Shown in pieces: positions 1 to 8,162 of a stretch of DNA of 33,531 nt; position 1 is the first letter of the stretch, and each line of letters begins with the position of its first letter. Position numbers and translations under genes: made by a program. The stretch is taken from NCBI GenBank assembly GCA_009885545.1, contig VFKM01000135.1, positions 1-33,531 of the forward strand. Reading direction: 5' to 3'. The notes below the pieces were generated by a model. That model was not told where the DNA came from. It did no database searches and saw nothing but the letters and a program-made list of their open reading frames with translations. Origin of the DNA: Flavobacteriales bacterium (GTDB lineage: Bacteria; Bacteroidota; Bacteroidia; Flavobacteriales_D; Crocinitomicaceae).

Positions 1-299
1 ATATGGTTGGTGTTTCAAAAGAAATCACAGACTCTTTACCTGTGGCTATGTTGCGTCCATTTAGTTCAAGTGGCTCAAGAGGATTTATGATCGACTCCAT
101 GCAAACATTCGGACCAGATTCATTGACAGGAAGATTGAGCTGTATTTTTCAATGCAGTGCAGAAACAACATTTTATGTAATAGCTGTTTATTTTGGTGCA
201 ATCAATGTTCGTAATACACGTTATACATTAGGGACCATGTTATTAGTAGATTTGATTTGTATTGTAACAGCAATTCTAGTTGCTCTATGGTTCTTCTAA
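1..299 (+). CDS. SpmB-like nucleoside recognition domain membrane protein, C-terminal part (5' end outside window)
   Basis: The reading frame is open from the window edge, so the true start lies upstream and only about 99 C-terminal codons are present. The segment FGPDSLTGRL, then ETTFYVIAVYFGA and a hydrophobic C-terminal helix match the end of the spore maturation protein B/nucleoside recognition (Gate) family. In Bacteroidota these proteins are commonly SpmA-SpmB fusions of about 400 residues in the inner membrane; their substrate is not established, and the name does not imply sporulation. The next gene starts 14 bases downstream on the same strand, so the two are probably co-transcribed. 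The family call rests on recalled motifs; the full length cannot be judged here. Confidence 0.75.
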   Translation, partial: MVGVSKEITDSLPVAMLRPFSSSGSRGFMIDSMQTFGPDSLTGRLSCIFQCSAETTFYVIAVYFGAINVRNTRYTLGTMLLVDLICIVTAILVALWFF

Positions 300-313
300 A
301 TTAGGATTGGGAA

Positions 314-799
314 ATGTTTAACTGGTTCAAAAAGAAAAGTAAAGCAATTGCAAAATCGGCAGATGAAGTTACGAAAGTGACTGTGTACCCGATTGATTAT
401 CCTCCAAAAATTATATTAGCGTGGGCCAAAGCAATAGAAGGAAATGAAGACTTGCTTTTCTGGTTACGTGATAATGGCTACGACGAATTAGTCATGGCAA
501 CTTATGCTATTTCCCTGAAACAAGAAGCACGTAATTGGTTAACAGCCAATGGTTATCCGCATTTAATGGCACTGATCCATGCAGCTGAAGGAAATGAAAT
601 GGCTCAAAAATGGCTTTTAGCACATGGTTTCGAAATGCTATATCATATGGCAATGGCTATTGAAGACGAAGAGCAAAGTTGGGAATGGCTTGGAAATAAC
701 GTAACTGCTGATATGTTTTTGTTAACTCAAACTATTAAAAAAGTCAAGGATCAAATTGAAGAAAATCACAACGATGTTCATTCTTTCAGGAAGGATTAG
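314..799 (+). CDS. Small protein made of four 25-residue helical repeats, function unknown
   Basis: This is a 161-residue soluble protein with no signal peptide or membrane segment. After a basic N-terminus (about residues 1-30) it holds four repeats with an exact 25-residue period: Trp-Leu pairs fall at 50/51, 75/76, 100/101 and 125/126, and NGY, NGY, HGF follow at 54-56, 79-81 and 104-106. Each unit also has an Ala-rich start such as KAIEGNE (39-45) or HAAEGNE (89-95). The pattern suggests a short helix-turn-helix solenoid, somewhat like small alpha-repeat families, but I recognise no named family. The C-terminus (about 135-161) is charged and probably coiled or disordered. It sits 14 bases after the SpmB-like gene and may work with it; that is inference from spacing only. 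Confidence 0.8.
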   Translation: MFNWFKKKSKAIAKSADEVTKVTVYPIDYPPKIILAWAKAIEGNEDLLFWLRDNGYDELVMATYAISLKQEARNWLTANGYPHLMALIHAAEGNEMAQKWLLAHGFEMLYHMAMAIEDEEQSWEWLGNNVTADMFLLTQTIKKVKDQIEENHNDVHSFRKD

Positions 800-917
800 T
801 ATAATTTTTGTTATCATTTAATTAACAGATCAGATTTTATTTTCAATTTAATTATTAAAATGATCTCAAAAAGTTTTAAAAAATAACTTGTAATTGATAC
901 TTCAAAAATATGCACAT

Positions 918-1523
918 TCAAAAAACTGTACCAGTTCCATATAGTAATCCAATTGAATTGATTCCAAATGCATAATTTACGCCAACATACATAACAAAAT
1001 TTTCTCCTCGACAAATTTTCAATCTTGAAACAAGAACTGGAACTATCCTTAAAGATGAGCTTTTATCCACGATGCAGTTAGCAACAGACCCCATTTCTAA
1101 TTCTATTTTGGATTTTTTATCAACGTCAAATTGAATCATTTTCAACAATATACCTGTCCCAAAAGAAGGAGAGGATTTTTCATTGACCAATACTCCATCT
1201 ATTAAGAATTGTTTACTTTCTGTAGCAATATTTAAATAAACTGGAATTCGAATTACTTTTTTTGGCCTCATCTCTGCAAAGAAAAGAACTGAACTTGTCG
1301 GCAACACTACTGCTGCTTCTTTTAAAATATCTATTTGTTTACTGGATGAAATAAAAACCAAGTTTTGGCCAAAACTGACTTCAAAGTGATCATGTTTATT
1401 TGTTGAGTCTGTCAATGACTTTAAAAAAGAAAAACGAGATTTCTTTTGAGGCAAATCAATTGTTTGCCCATAAATATTCGTAATCAATAAAATTGAAATT
1501 GACATTCCTATTATAAATCTCAT
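918..1523 (-). CDS. Exported protein of unknown function, possibly a small outer-membrane barrel
   Basis: The ATG at 1523 is chosen because it begins a good signal peptide (MRFIIGMSISILLITNIYG, cleavage before QT) for a protein of 201 residues; the frame remains open further upstream, but that extension would bury the signal peptide. The mature part alternates polar and hydrophobic residues in short strand-like runs (IRIPVYLNIAT, RIVPVLVSRLKI, FVMYVGVNYAFG) and ends in an aromatic residue (GTGTVF), as outer-membrane beta-barrels often do. I do not recognise a family. It stands alone on the minus strand, divergent from the vWA gene across about 200 bases, and its 3' end faces the repeat-protein gene with about 118 bases between and no clear terminator. 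Confidence 0.65.
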   Translation of the reverse strand: MRFIIGMSISILLITNIYGQTIDLPQKKSRFSFLKSLTDSTNKHDHFEVSFGQNLVFISSSKQIDILKEAAVVLPTSSVLFFAEMRPKKVIRIPVYLNIATESKQFLIDGVLVNEKSSPSFGTGILLKMIQFDVDKKSKIELEMGSVANCIVDKSSSLRIVPVLVSRLKICRGENFVMYVGVNYAFGINSIGLLYGTGTVF

Positions 1524-1727
1524 ATTATGTTTTTTAAAGAGAATTTTAATTAAAATATATTCGAATAATTTAATGAATAATTGGCCTAAACTAATCAAAA
1601 TAATTGTTGTTTTTATGGAATTTAGAAATTAAAACAATCTATAGAATAGTGTTAATTTGAACCATATCAAAAACAAAGTGTATTGGTCTGAGTTCAATGA
1701 TTAGAAAAAAATATTAAAACTCAACTT

Positions 1728-3644
1728 ATGAAAAACCTGCTACTCTTTTGTTTTTTAGTCGCGACAGAAATTCTTGTTGCTCAAGCCAATTTCCAAGGCA
1801 ATGTATACGAAATGAAATCTAAAAACACACTCAATAATGTAAAATTAATGGTTGTTGAAGAAAGCGATACTACATACGTTGTGCCAGATGAAAAAGGAAA
1901 TTTTGATTTCAAAACTAAGCCAGGAAGAGTGAAAATTTTCGCAATTGCTGATGGATATATTTCTGAATTAAATTCTGTTAATGCTGGTGATGGTTCCAAA
2001 AATGTAATGAATATTGGTTTAGTAGAAGAGAAAATGATTTCCGAAATTGAAGTTCGTGGAGCACGAAGTAGTTCAACTCGACATTCAAAAATGGATAGTG
2101 CACCAGTTAGTCATGGTGAATTGAGTGAAATAACTATTAGAAGTGGAGGAAGTGAAACTGCTACCTATTCTTGGAGTACAGACTCAGAAATCGTCTCAAA
2201 AGATGAGATTGGAGACATCGAAAGTAGAACAAATACAATTAAAGTTGGAGTTTTAACTGCTGGCGAAGTCAATGATTTTGCAAAATGGGGATTATGGAAT
2301 GATTTGAATAACAACGAATTTGCGGCCTATTCAGGAATATGGAAAAGCAATAAAAAAGAACGTTTTTGTATTCAATTAACTTTGCCATCTGGAATGCCTG
2401 TTATTGATGCAGAGGTTCAATTAACTGACGCTTCAGGCTCTGTCATTTGGAGCGCAAGAACAGACAATACTGGAAAAGCAGAATTATGGGATGCTAACTT
2501 CAATCAAGCTAATCTTAATAAGTATTCCATTAATACTTCAAAAGGAGATTTTAATGAATCGTTTAAAAATTTACATTCATTTTCTGAAGGAGTTAATAGC
2601 TTTAAAATTGATATTCCATGCACTGTTTCAGATCAATTGGACATTGCATTTGTAGTTGATGCTACTGGAAGTATGGGTGATGAAATCAATTATTTGAAAA
2701 TGGATTTAGACAATGTGATTTCTTCTATTGCTGCAGAAAATAAAAACATTAATGTTCGAATGGCAAGTGTTTTTTACAGAGATAATGGTGATGATTACGT
2801 GACAGTTGAATCTCCTTTTAGCTCAAGTATCGATTTGGTAAAAAGTTTCATAAATGCGAATGAAGCTGGTGGCGGTGGAGATTATCCCGAAGCAGCTGAC
2901 GAAGCTTTGATGGCGGCATTGAAGAATTTGAATTGGAGCACTTCTGCTAGAGCACGAATTCTGTTTTGGGTCTTAGATGCTCCACCACATAAAGCAGATG
3001 AAAACTTGCAACGATTAATGGAAGTTTCACAATTAGCGGCAAAAATGGGAATTAGAATAATCCCCGTAGGATGCTCAGGAATTGATAAATCAACTGAATT
3101 TTTGTGTAGATCCATTGCACTTGCAACAAACGGAACGTATACATTTTTAACAAATCACAGTGGCGTTGGCGGAACGCATATTGAACCAAGTACCGACGGA
3201 TACAAGGTAGAATCATTTAGAGAGATTTTAGTTCGCATTGCACGATTAATGAGTATCACTCCAGATTGTGAGGAGTTTATTGCTCCAGAACAAATCGTTC
3301 AAATTGACACGAATCTATTAATGATAAATCCTTACGGGATTAGAGATACATTGCATGCTAACCAACCATTAGACACAAATAGAGTTGATCCTTCATTGGA
3401 AATTCAAGTGTTGCTCTACCCTAACCCAACGAATGGTATTTTTCATATACGAAATCCAAAAGAAATCACAGAAGTTTTTATTGCAGATGTAAATGGGAAG
3501 ATTTTAGAGCAAGTTGTATTAGATGTTGACAGAGAAACAACTTGCGATATTGGAAGATACAGTAATGGGGTTTATTTTGTAAAATATTTCAATGGTCAAC
3601 GATGGTGTTGCTCGCGAGTGGTAATGCAACAACAAAATAATTAA
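1728..3644 (+). CDS. Secreted vWA-domain protein with T9SS type A sorting domain
   Basis: A 638-residue T9SS cargo. Residues 1-20 are a signal peptide (MKNLLLFCFLVATEILVAQA). A carboxypeptidase-regulatory-like beta domain follows (about 21-95, FQGNVYEMKSKNTLNNVKL), then a linker, a second beta-rich stretch (about 210-300) and a von Willebrand factor A domain from about 305 to 510. The metal-site motif is DATGS (Asp311, Thr313, Ser315), with GGGDYPEA and LDAPPHK (Asp417) further on; that set resembles the vWA subtype first known beside alpha-kinases. The C-terminus has the YPNPTNG motif and the beta domain of T9SS type A sorting signals (about 565-638), so the protein should be exported across the outer membrane and anchored or released. 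vWA domains usually bind proteins or matrix through a divalent metal. The partner is unknown. It ends at a bidirectional terminator. Confidence 0.88.
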   Translation: MKNLLLFCFLVATEILVAQANFQGNVYEMKSKNTLNNVKLMVVEESDTTYVVPDEKGNFDFKTKPGRVKIFAIADGYISELNSVNAGDGSKNVMNIGLVEEKMISEIEVRGARSSSTRHSKMDSAPVSHGELSEITIRSGGSETATYSWSTDSEIVSKDEIGDIESRTNTIKVGVLTAGEVNDFAKWGLWNDLNNNEFAAYSGIWKSNKKERFCIQLTLPSGMPVIDAEVQLTDASGSVIWSARTDNTGKAELWDANFNQANLNKYSINTSKGDFNESFKNLHSFSEGVNSFKIDIPCTVSDQLDIAFVVDATGSMGDEINYLKMDLDNVISSIAAENKNINVRMASVFYRDNGDDYVTVESPFSSSIDLVKSFINANEAGGGGDYPEAADEALMAALKNLNWSTSARARILFWVLDAPPHKADENLQRLMEVSQLAAKMGIRIIPVGCSGIDKSTEFLCRSIALATNGTYTFLTNHSGVGGTHIEPSTDGYKVESFREILVRIARLMSITPDCEEFIAPEQIVQIDTNLLMINPYGIRDTLHANQPLDTNRVDPSLEIQVLLYPNPTNGIFHIRNPKEITEVFIADVNGKILEQVVLDVDRETTCDIGRYSNGVYFVKYFNGQRWCCSRVVMQQQNN

Positions 3645-3668
3645 AGAACATAGTTTAGTTTGAGCAAA

Positions 3669-3704
3669 GAAAAAGCCATCGGTCAATTGACGGATGGCTT
3701 TTTC
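3669..3704. terminator. Bidirectional intrinsic terminator between the vWA gene and accD
   Basis: A perfect 12-base inverted repeat (GAAAAAGCCATC at 3669-3680, GATGGCTTTTTC at 3693-3704) surrounds a shorter palindrome GTCAATTGAC (3682-3691). The A-run on the left arm and T-run on the right arm allow termination in both directions, which fits the convergent genes ending at 3644 and 3720. Confidence 0.85.
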
Positions 3705-3719
3705 GATTTGAAGAGTCTC

Positions 3720-4568
3720 TTAGTTTTTGAATAACTTCAACGACAATGCTAATGTTTCTTTCAACTTTGTACGATCAACAATGTAATCTAAGAATCCATG
3801 TTCTAATACAAATTCTGAAGTTTGAAATCCTTCAGGTAAATCTCTACCGATTGTTTCTTTCACTACCCTTGGTCCAGCAAATGCAATTAAAGCATCTGGT
3901 TCAGCAATATTGATATCACCCAACATTGCAAAAGAAGCGGTTACACCACCCGTTGTTGGATCTGTTAAAAACGAAATATAAGGCAATTTATGTTCAGCTA
4001 ATTGACCAAGTTTACCAGAAACTTTTGCCATTTGCATCAATGAATAACCTGCTTCCATCATTCTCGCTCCACCTGATTTGGAAATTATCATAAACGGAGC
4101 TTTGATTTTTATTGCCTCGTCAATAGCACGTGCAATTTTCTCTCCCATTACAGAACCTAAAGAACCACCAATAAAAGAGAAATCCATTGCAGCAACAACA
4201 AATTCATGTCCGTCTAACTTACCTTTTGCTGTTCTAATGGCATCGAATAATCCTGTATTTTTCTGCGTTGCTTTAACTCTGTCAACATACTTTTTTGTGT
4301 CTTCAAAATTCAATGGGTCACCTGATGTTAATTTTTTATCAAGCTCTGTATATTTCCCTTCATCAAATAGAATGTGGAAATATTCCTCAGAACCAATGCG
4401 TTCGTGGTGAGAACAACGATCACAAACAAAAGAATTCTTTTCTAAATCATCTGCCGTAAATAATGTTTTACAATTAGAACATTTTGACCACAGACCTTCA
4501 GGTGTTTCTTTTTTCTCTTTTGTAGAAGTTGTTATTCCTTCTTTTTTTCTATTAAACCAACTACTCAT
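3720..4568 (-). CDS. accD: Acetyl-CoA carboxylase carboxyltransferase subunit beta
   Basis: AccD pairs with AccA to form the cytoplasmic carboxyltransferase that moves CO2 from biotin-BCCP to acetyl-CoA, giving malonyl-CoA for fatty-acid synthesis. The 282-residue length is normal for the family. The N-terminal four-cysteine zinc ribbon is complete (Cys30, Cys33, Cys49, Cys52, in CSNC and CDRC). The crotonase-like core shows the expected [24 protein letters not shown] and [10 protein letters not shown] motifs. The ATG at 4568 gives the usual family N-terminus ([12 protein letters not shown]). It lies 41 bases downstream of fbaA in the same orientation and is probably co-transcribed with it. 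Confidence 0.97.
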   Translation of the reverse strand: MSSWFNRKKEGITTSTKEKKETPEGLWSKCSNCKTLFTADDLEKNSFVCDRCSHHERIGSEEYFHILFDEGKYTELDKKLTSGDPLNFEDTKKYVDRVKATQKNTGLFDAIRTAKGKLDGHEFVVAAMDFSFIGGSLGSVMGEKIARAIDEAIKIKAPFMIISKSGGARMMEAGYSLMQMAKVSGKLGQLAEHKLPYISFLTDPTTGGVTASFAMLGDINIAEPDALIAFAGPRVVKETIGRDLPEGFQTSEFVLEHGFLDYIVDRTKLKETLALSLKLFKN

Positions 4569-4575
4569 ATTATTT

Positions 4576-4608
4576 AAATTTGGAATTTGGAATTCAGTAT
4601 TTGGAATT
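4576..4608. repeat. Short direct repeats (TTTGGAATT x3) between fbaA and accD
   Basis: The 41-base gap holds three copies of TTTGGAATT, two overlapping end to end and a third after a short spacer, and includes GGAATTC palindromes. Such AT-rich micro-repeats occur in intergenic DNA of this phylum; no function can be read from the sequence. Confidence 0.5.
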
Positions 4609-4609
4609 C

Positions 4610-5677
4610 TTATAATGTGTTTATATTATTTAAATCTTCGAATGCTTGAACGAGTCGATCAATGAATGTTACTTCACCTTCTCTCAACCATTTACGCGGA
4701 TCGTAATACTTTTTATTTGGTTTATCATCACCTTCTGGATTGCCAATTTGAGTACGCAAGTAATCAACTTTATTTACCATGTAGTCTCGAATTCCTTCTG
4801 TAAAAGCAAACTGTAAATCAGTGTCAATATTCATTTTGATTACACCATAACCAATTGCTTCTCGAATTTCTTCAACAGTTGAACCAGAACCACCATGAAA
4901 AACGAAATCCACTGGATTATGCCCAGTATTAAATTTTTCTTGAACAAAATTTTGAGAATTCAATAAAATCTTTGGAGTCAACTTTACATTTCCTGGCTTA
5001 TAAACCCCATGAACATTTCCAAAAGCTGCTGCAATAGTAAATTTATCTGAAACCTTCATGAGTTCTTCATATGCATAAGCAACTTCATGAGGTTGTGTAT
5101 ATAATTTCGAACTGTCAACGTCAGAATTATCAACACCATCTTCCTCACCTCCAGTTATACCTAATTCAATTTCCAAAGTCATACCCATTTTACTCATTCG
5201 AGCAAGGTATTTCTTACATATCTCAATATTCTCTTCAATTGGTTCTTCAGATAAATCTAACATGTGTGAGCTATACAAAGGTTTTCCTGTTTCTTTGAAA
5301 AACACTTCACTTGCATCCAACAACCCATCTATCCATGGAAGTAAATTTTTCGCGCAATGATCCGTATGTAAAATAACCGTTGCACCATAAGCTTCTGCCA
5401 ATGTATGAATATGCTTCGCTCCTGCTATTCCTCCAGCAATGGCTGCCTTTTCGTTGGAATTTGACAAACCTTTACCTGCATTGAAATGTGCTCCACCATT
5501 TGAAAATTGAATTATAACTGGCGAATTCACTTTTGCTGCAGTTTCTAAAACAGCATTTATGGTACAAGAACCAGTAACATTAACAGCAGGTAAGGCAAAC
5601 CCTTTCTCCTTTGCGTATTTAAAGATTTTTTGAACTTCGTCGCCTGTAGCTACTCCAGGTTTAATTGAATGACTCAT
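4610..5677 (-). CDS. fbaA: Class II fructose-bisphosphate aldolase
   Basis: Zinc-dependent aldolase that interconverts fructose 1,6-bisphosphate with glyceraldehyde 3-phosphate plus dihydroxyacetone phosphate in glycolysis and gluconeogenesis. At 355 residues it matches the longer class IIA (E. coli FbaA-like) form. The motif HTDHC (residues 104-108) carries the catalytic Asp106 and zinc-ligand His107; [18 protein letters not shown] and FHGGSGS are the other expected metal and phosphate-binding segments. The ATG start ([15 protein letters not shown]) fits the family. A -7-like promoter element lies just upstream at 5698-5705. accD follows after 41 bases, so the pair probably forms one transcript. 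Confidence 0.97.
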   Translation of the reverse strand: MSHSIKPGVATGDEVQKIFKYAKEKGFALPAVNVTGSCTINAVLETAAKVNSPVIIQFSNGGAHFNAGKGLSNSNEKAAIAGGIAGAKHIHTLAEAYGATVILHTDHCAKNLLPWIDGLLDASEVFFKETGKPLYSSHMLDLSEEPIEENIEICKKYLARMSKMGMTLEIELGITGGEEDGVDNSDVDSSKLYTQPHEVAYAYEELMKVSDKFTIAAAFGNVHGVYKPGNVKLTPKILLNSQNFVQEKFNTGHNPVDFVFHGGSGSTVEEIREAIGYGVIKMNIDTDLQFAFTEGIRDYMVNKVDYLRTQIGNPEGDDKPNKKYYDPRKWLREGEVTFIDRLVQAFEDLNNINTL

Positions 5678-5697
5678 AATTTCACATTTTCAGTGTG

Positions 5698-5705
5698 CAA
5701 AAGTA
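5698..5705 (-). promoter_or_regulatory. Bacteroidota-type -7 element upstream of fbaA
   Basis: On the minus strand the sequence reads TACTTTTGCA, an exact TAnnTTTG match 20 bases before the fbaA ATG. A -33 TTG at ideal spacing is not clear (the best triplet there is ATG with a 19-base spacer), so the call rests on the -7 box. Confidence 0.42.
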
Positions 5706-5804
5706 CTATTTTATAGCTTGAAAACATAAATATTTGACATTCTTTTTTGTGTAAAAAAAATCCAAATTCAATTAAATATACCAAATTAAATTGCTTATAT
5801 TTTG

Positions 5805-5812
5805 TAAATTTG
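5805..5812 (+). promoter_or_regulatory. Possible -7 element upstream of the UvrD-family helicase gene
   Basis: TAAATTTG fits TAnnTTTG about 60 bases before the ATG at 5872. No TTG occurs at the expected distance upstream, so this is weak. Confidence 0.28.
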
Positions 5813-5871
5813 TATGCTTTAAAAGTCTTATTCTCAAAGTTAAAATCAACAAAATAAAATCAAAAATTTCC

Positions 5872-8154
5872 ATGAGTTATTTGGATGAATTAAACATAAG
5901 CCAGCGGGAAGCTGTAGAATCAATTTATGGTCCAACCATGGTAATTGCAGGTGCCGGCTCTGGTAAAACACGTGTTTTAACTTTTCGAATAGCTTATATG
6001 ATGGAACAAGGAATTGATCCGTTTAATATTATGGCGCTAACCTTTACAAATAAGGCAGCAAAAGAAATGTCAGAAAGGATTGGGAAAATCGTAAGTTCTT
6101 CTGAAGCAAAAAACATTACGATGGGTACTTTTCACTCTGTTTTTTCAAGAATCTTGCGCTACAATGCCGATCGATTAGGCTATCCTACAAACTTTACAAT
6201 TTACGACACACAAGATTCAAAAAGTCTTTTAAAAGACATCATTAAAGAACTCAATTTAGACGATAAAATATACAAAACAGGAATGGTTTTAGGTCGCATT
6301 TCTTCTGCTAAGAATAATCTAATTTCAGCAGATGCATATGCTCAGAATAACGACATCATAAATGAAGACGCACAATCGAGAAGACCTGAGTTGGCATTAA
6401 TCTACAAAACATATGTGACAAGGTGTTTTAAAGCTGGCGCAATGGATTTTGACGATTTATTGTTCCAAACCAATGTTTTATTGAGAGATTTTCCTGATGT
6501 TTTACATTATTATCAGCAAAAGTTCAAATACATCCTGGTTGATGAGTACCAAGATACGAACTACGCTCAGTACTTGATTGTAAAGAAACTCGCTGCTGTA
6601 TATGAAAACATCTGTGTTGTAGGTGATGATGCTCAGAGTATTTATTCTTTTCGCGGTGCCAATATTCAAAACATCTTGAATTTCCGTAAGGATTATGCTG
6701 ATTTTAAATTGTTCAAACTTGAGCAGAATTACAGAAGCACAAAAAATATTGTTGATGCAGCAAATAGTATTATTGCAAAAAATGAAGATCAAATAAAGAA
6801 AAATGTTTGGACTTCTAATCAAGAAGGCTCTAAAATATCTGTTATCAGAACTTTAACAGATAATGAAGAAGGTCGTGTAATCACCAACAAAATATTCGAT
6901 CTTAAACAAAGTACTGTTTCGTCATACAATGACTTTGCGATTTTATACAGAACCAATAAACAATCTCGATCCTTTGAAGAAGCATTGAGAAAATTAAATA
7001 TCCCTTATAAAATTTATGGAGGTCTTTCTTTTTATCAACGAAAGGAAATTAAAGACATTTTAGCTTATTTCAGGTTGACAACAAACCCTAGAGATGAAGA
7101 AGCTTTGAAAAGAGTAATTAATTACCCTAGAAGAGGAATCGGTAAAACATCAATTGAAAATATTATAATTGCTGCAAACAAATATGGTGTAAGTATATGG
7201 GATGTCATTGCTGATTTACAACAATATCCCGTTTCATTGAACGCTGGAACAAAAACTAAGTTGTATGAATTTACGACGATGGTCAAAAGTTTTACTGCGC
7301 AATTGGATAAAATGAATGCGTATGAATTGGCCCAACATATTGCGAAATCATCTGGAATTTTAAAAGAATTATACGGAGAAAAAGATAAAGGTCCAGAAGA
7401 GGTTGAACGCTACCAAAACATAGAGGCATTGCTTGCTGGTATCAAAGAATTTACTGTCAATCAAGAAGAAGATGCGAATCAATCTCTTTCAGAATTCATG
7501 ATTGACGTTGCGCTTTTAACAGATGCTGATGATGATAAAGGGGATGATAAAAATCATATTACTTTGATGACTATTCACTCGAGTAAAGGATTAGAATTTC
7601 CACATGTATTTTTAGTAGGATTAGAGGAAAATCTGTTCCCTTCTCAGATGGCGTTGAATTCCAGGACAGAATTAGAGGAAGAACGACGCTTATTTTATGT
7701 TGCAGTTACCAGAGCAAAGGATACTTGTACCCTTTCCTTTGCAACTTCTCGCTTTATTTGGGGGAATTTAGTTTCTTCTGAGCAAAGCCGATTCATTGAT
7801 GAGATAGACCAGCAATTTTTGAATTTTGAAACGCCACAAAGAGGAACAGGTAAATCATTATCTGGGCGTTCAATGAATTTCGATCAACAATTTACAGGAG
7901 GATTAAACAAACCTTTTAATCCACCAAGTAGTTCATTTAAATCAATTAATTCTATAAGCAATTCGCCAAAAAATGAAGGCACAACATCTGAATTGAAAGT
8001 CGGTTACAATGTTTTACATGATCGTTTTGGCAAAGGTAAAGTGACTAAAATGGAAGGAGACGGAGCAGATAAAAAAGCGACGATTTTCTTCCCACATCAT
8101 GGTGCAAAGACAGTTTTACTGCGATTTGCAAACTTAACTGTTTTAGAAGAATAA
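5872..8154 (+). CDS. pcrA: ATP-dependent DNA helicase, UvrD/PcrA type
   Basis: A superfamily 1A 3'-to-5' DNA helicase for nucleotide excision and replication-linked repair, 760 residues from the ATG at 5872 (MSYLDELNISQREAVE). The frame runs open further up to a TTG at 5791, but that extension is not family-like. All motifs are in order: Walker A GAGSGKT (27-33), LTFTNKAAKEM, GTFHS, the DEYQDT Walker B, GDDAQSIYSFRGA, EQNYRS, TIHSSKGLEFPHVF and the VAVTRAKD motif VI. The C-terminal Tudor-like domain typical of PcrA is present (HDRFGKGKVTKMEG, last 60 residues). The gene converges with tamL; only 8 bases separate the two stop codons, and no good terminator is visible there. pcrA and uvrD cannot be told apart by sequence alone in this phylum. 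Confidence 0.95.
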   Translation: MSYLDELNISQREAVESIYGPTMVIAGAGSGKTRVLTFRIAYMMEQGIDPFNIMALTFTNKAAKEMSERIGKIVSSSEAKNITMGTFHSVFSRILRYNADRLGYPTNFTIYDTQDSKSLLKDIIKELNLDDKIYKTGMVLGRISSAKNNLISADAYAQNNDIINEDAQSRRPELALIYKTYVTRCFKAGAMDFDDLLFQTNVLLRDFPDVLHYYQQKFKYILVDEYQDTNYAQYLIVKKLAAVYENICVVGDDAQSIYSFRGANIQNILNFRKDYADFKLFKLEQNYRSTKNIVDAANSIIAKNEDQIKKNVWTSNQEGSKISVIRTLTDNEEGRVITNKIFDLKQSTVSSYNDFAILYRTNKQSRSFEEALRKLNIPYKIYGGLSFYQRKEIKDILAYFRLTTNPRDEEALKRVINYPRRGIGKTSIENIIIAANKYGVSIWDVIADLQQYPVSLNAGTKTKLYEFTTMVKSFTAQLDKMNAYELAQHIAKSSGILKELYGEKDKGPEEVERYQNIEALLAGIKEFTVNQEEDANQSLSEFMIDVALLTDADDDKGDDKNHITLMTIHSSKGLEFPHVFLVGLEENLFPSQMALNSRTELEEERRLFYVAVTRAKDTCTLSFATSRFIWGNLVSSEQSRFIDEIDQQFLNFETPQRGTGKSLSGRSMNFDQQFTGGLNKPFNPPSSSFKSINSISNSPKNEGTTSELKVGYNVLHDRFGKGKVTKMEGDGADKKATIFFPHHGAKTVLLRFANLTVLEE

Positions 8155-8162
8155 AAACTTCT

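Noticed and set aside
814-1014. 66-codon minus-strand open frame near the end of the exported-protein gene
   Set aside because: It overlaps the exported-protein gene in another frame, with biased composition and no domain or signal.
5791-5871. Longer start (TTG) for the helicase
   Set aside because: The added 27 residues do not resemble UvrD/PcrA N-termini; the ATG at 5872 gives the standard beginning.
8145-8162. AGAAG/CTTCT hairpin between the convergent helicase and tamL genes as a terminator
   Set aside because: A five-base stem made of A and G against C and T, without a clean T-run, is too weak.
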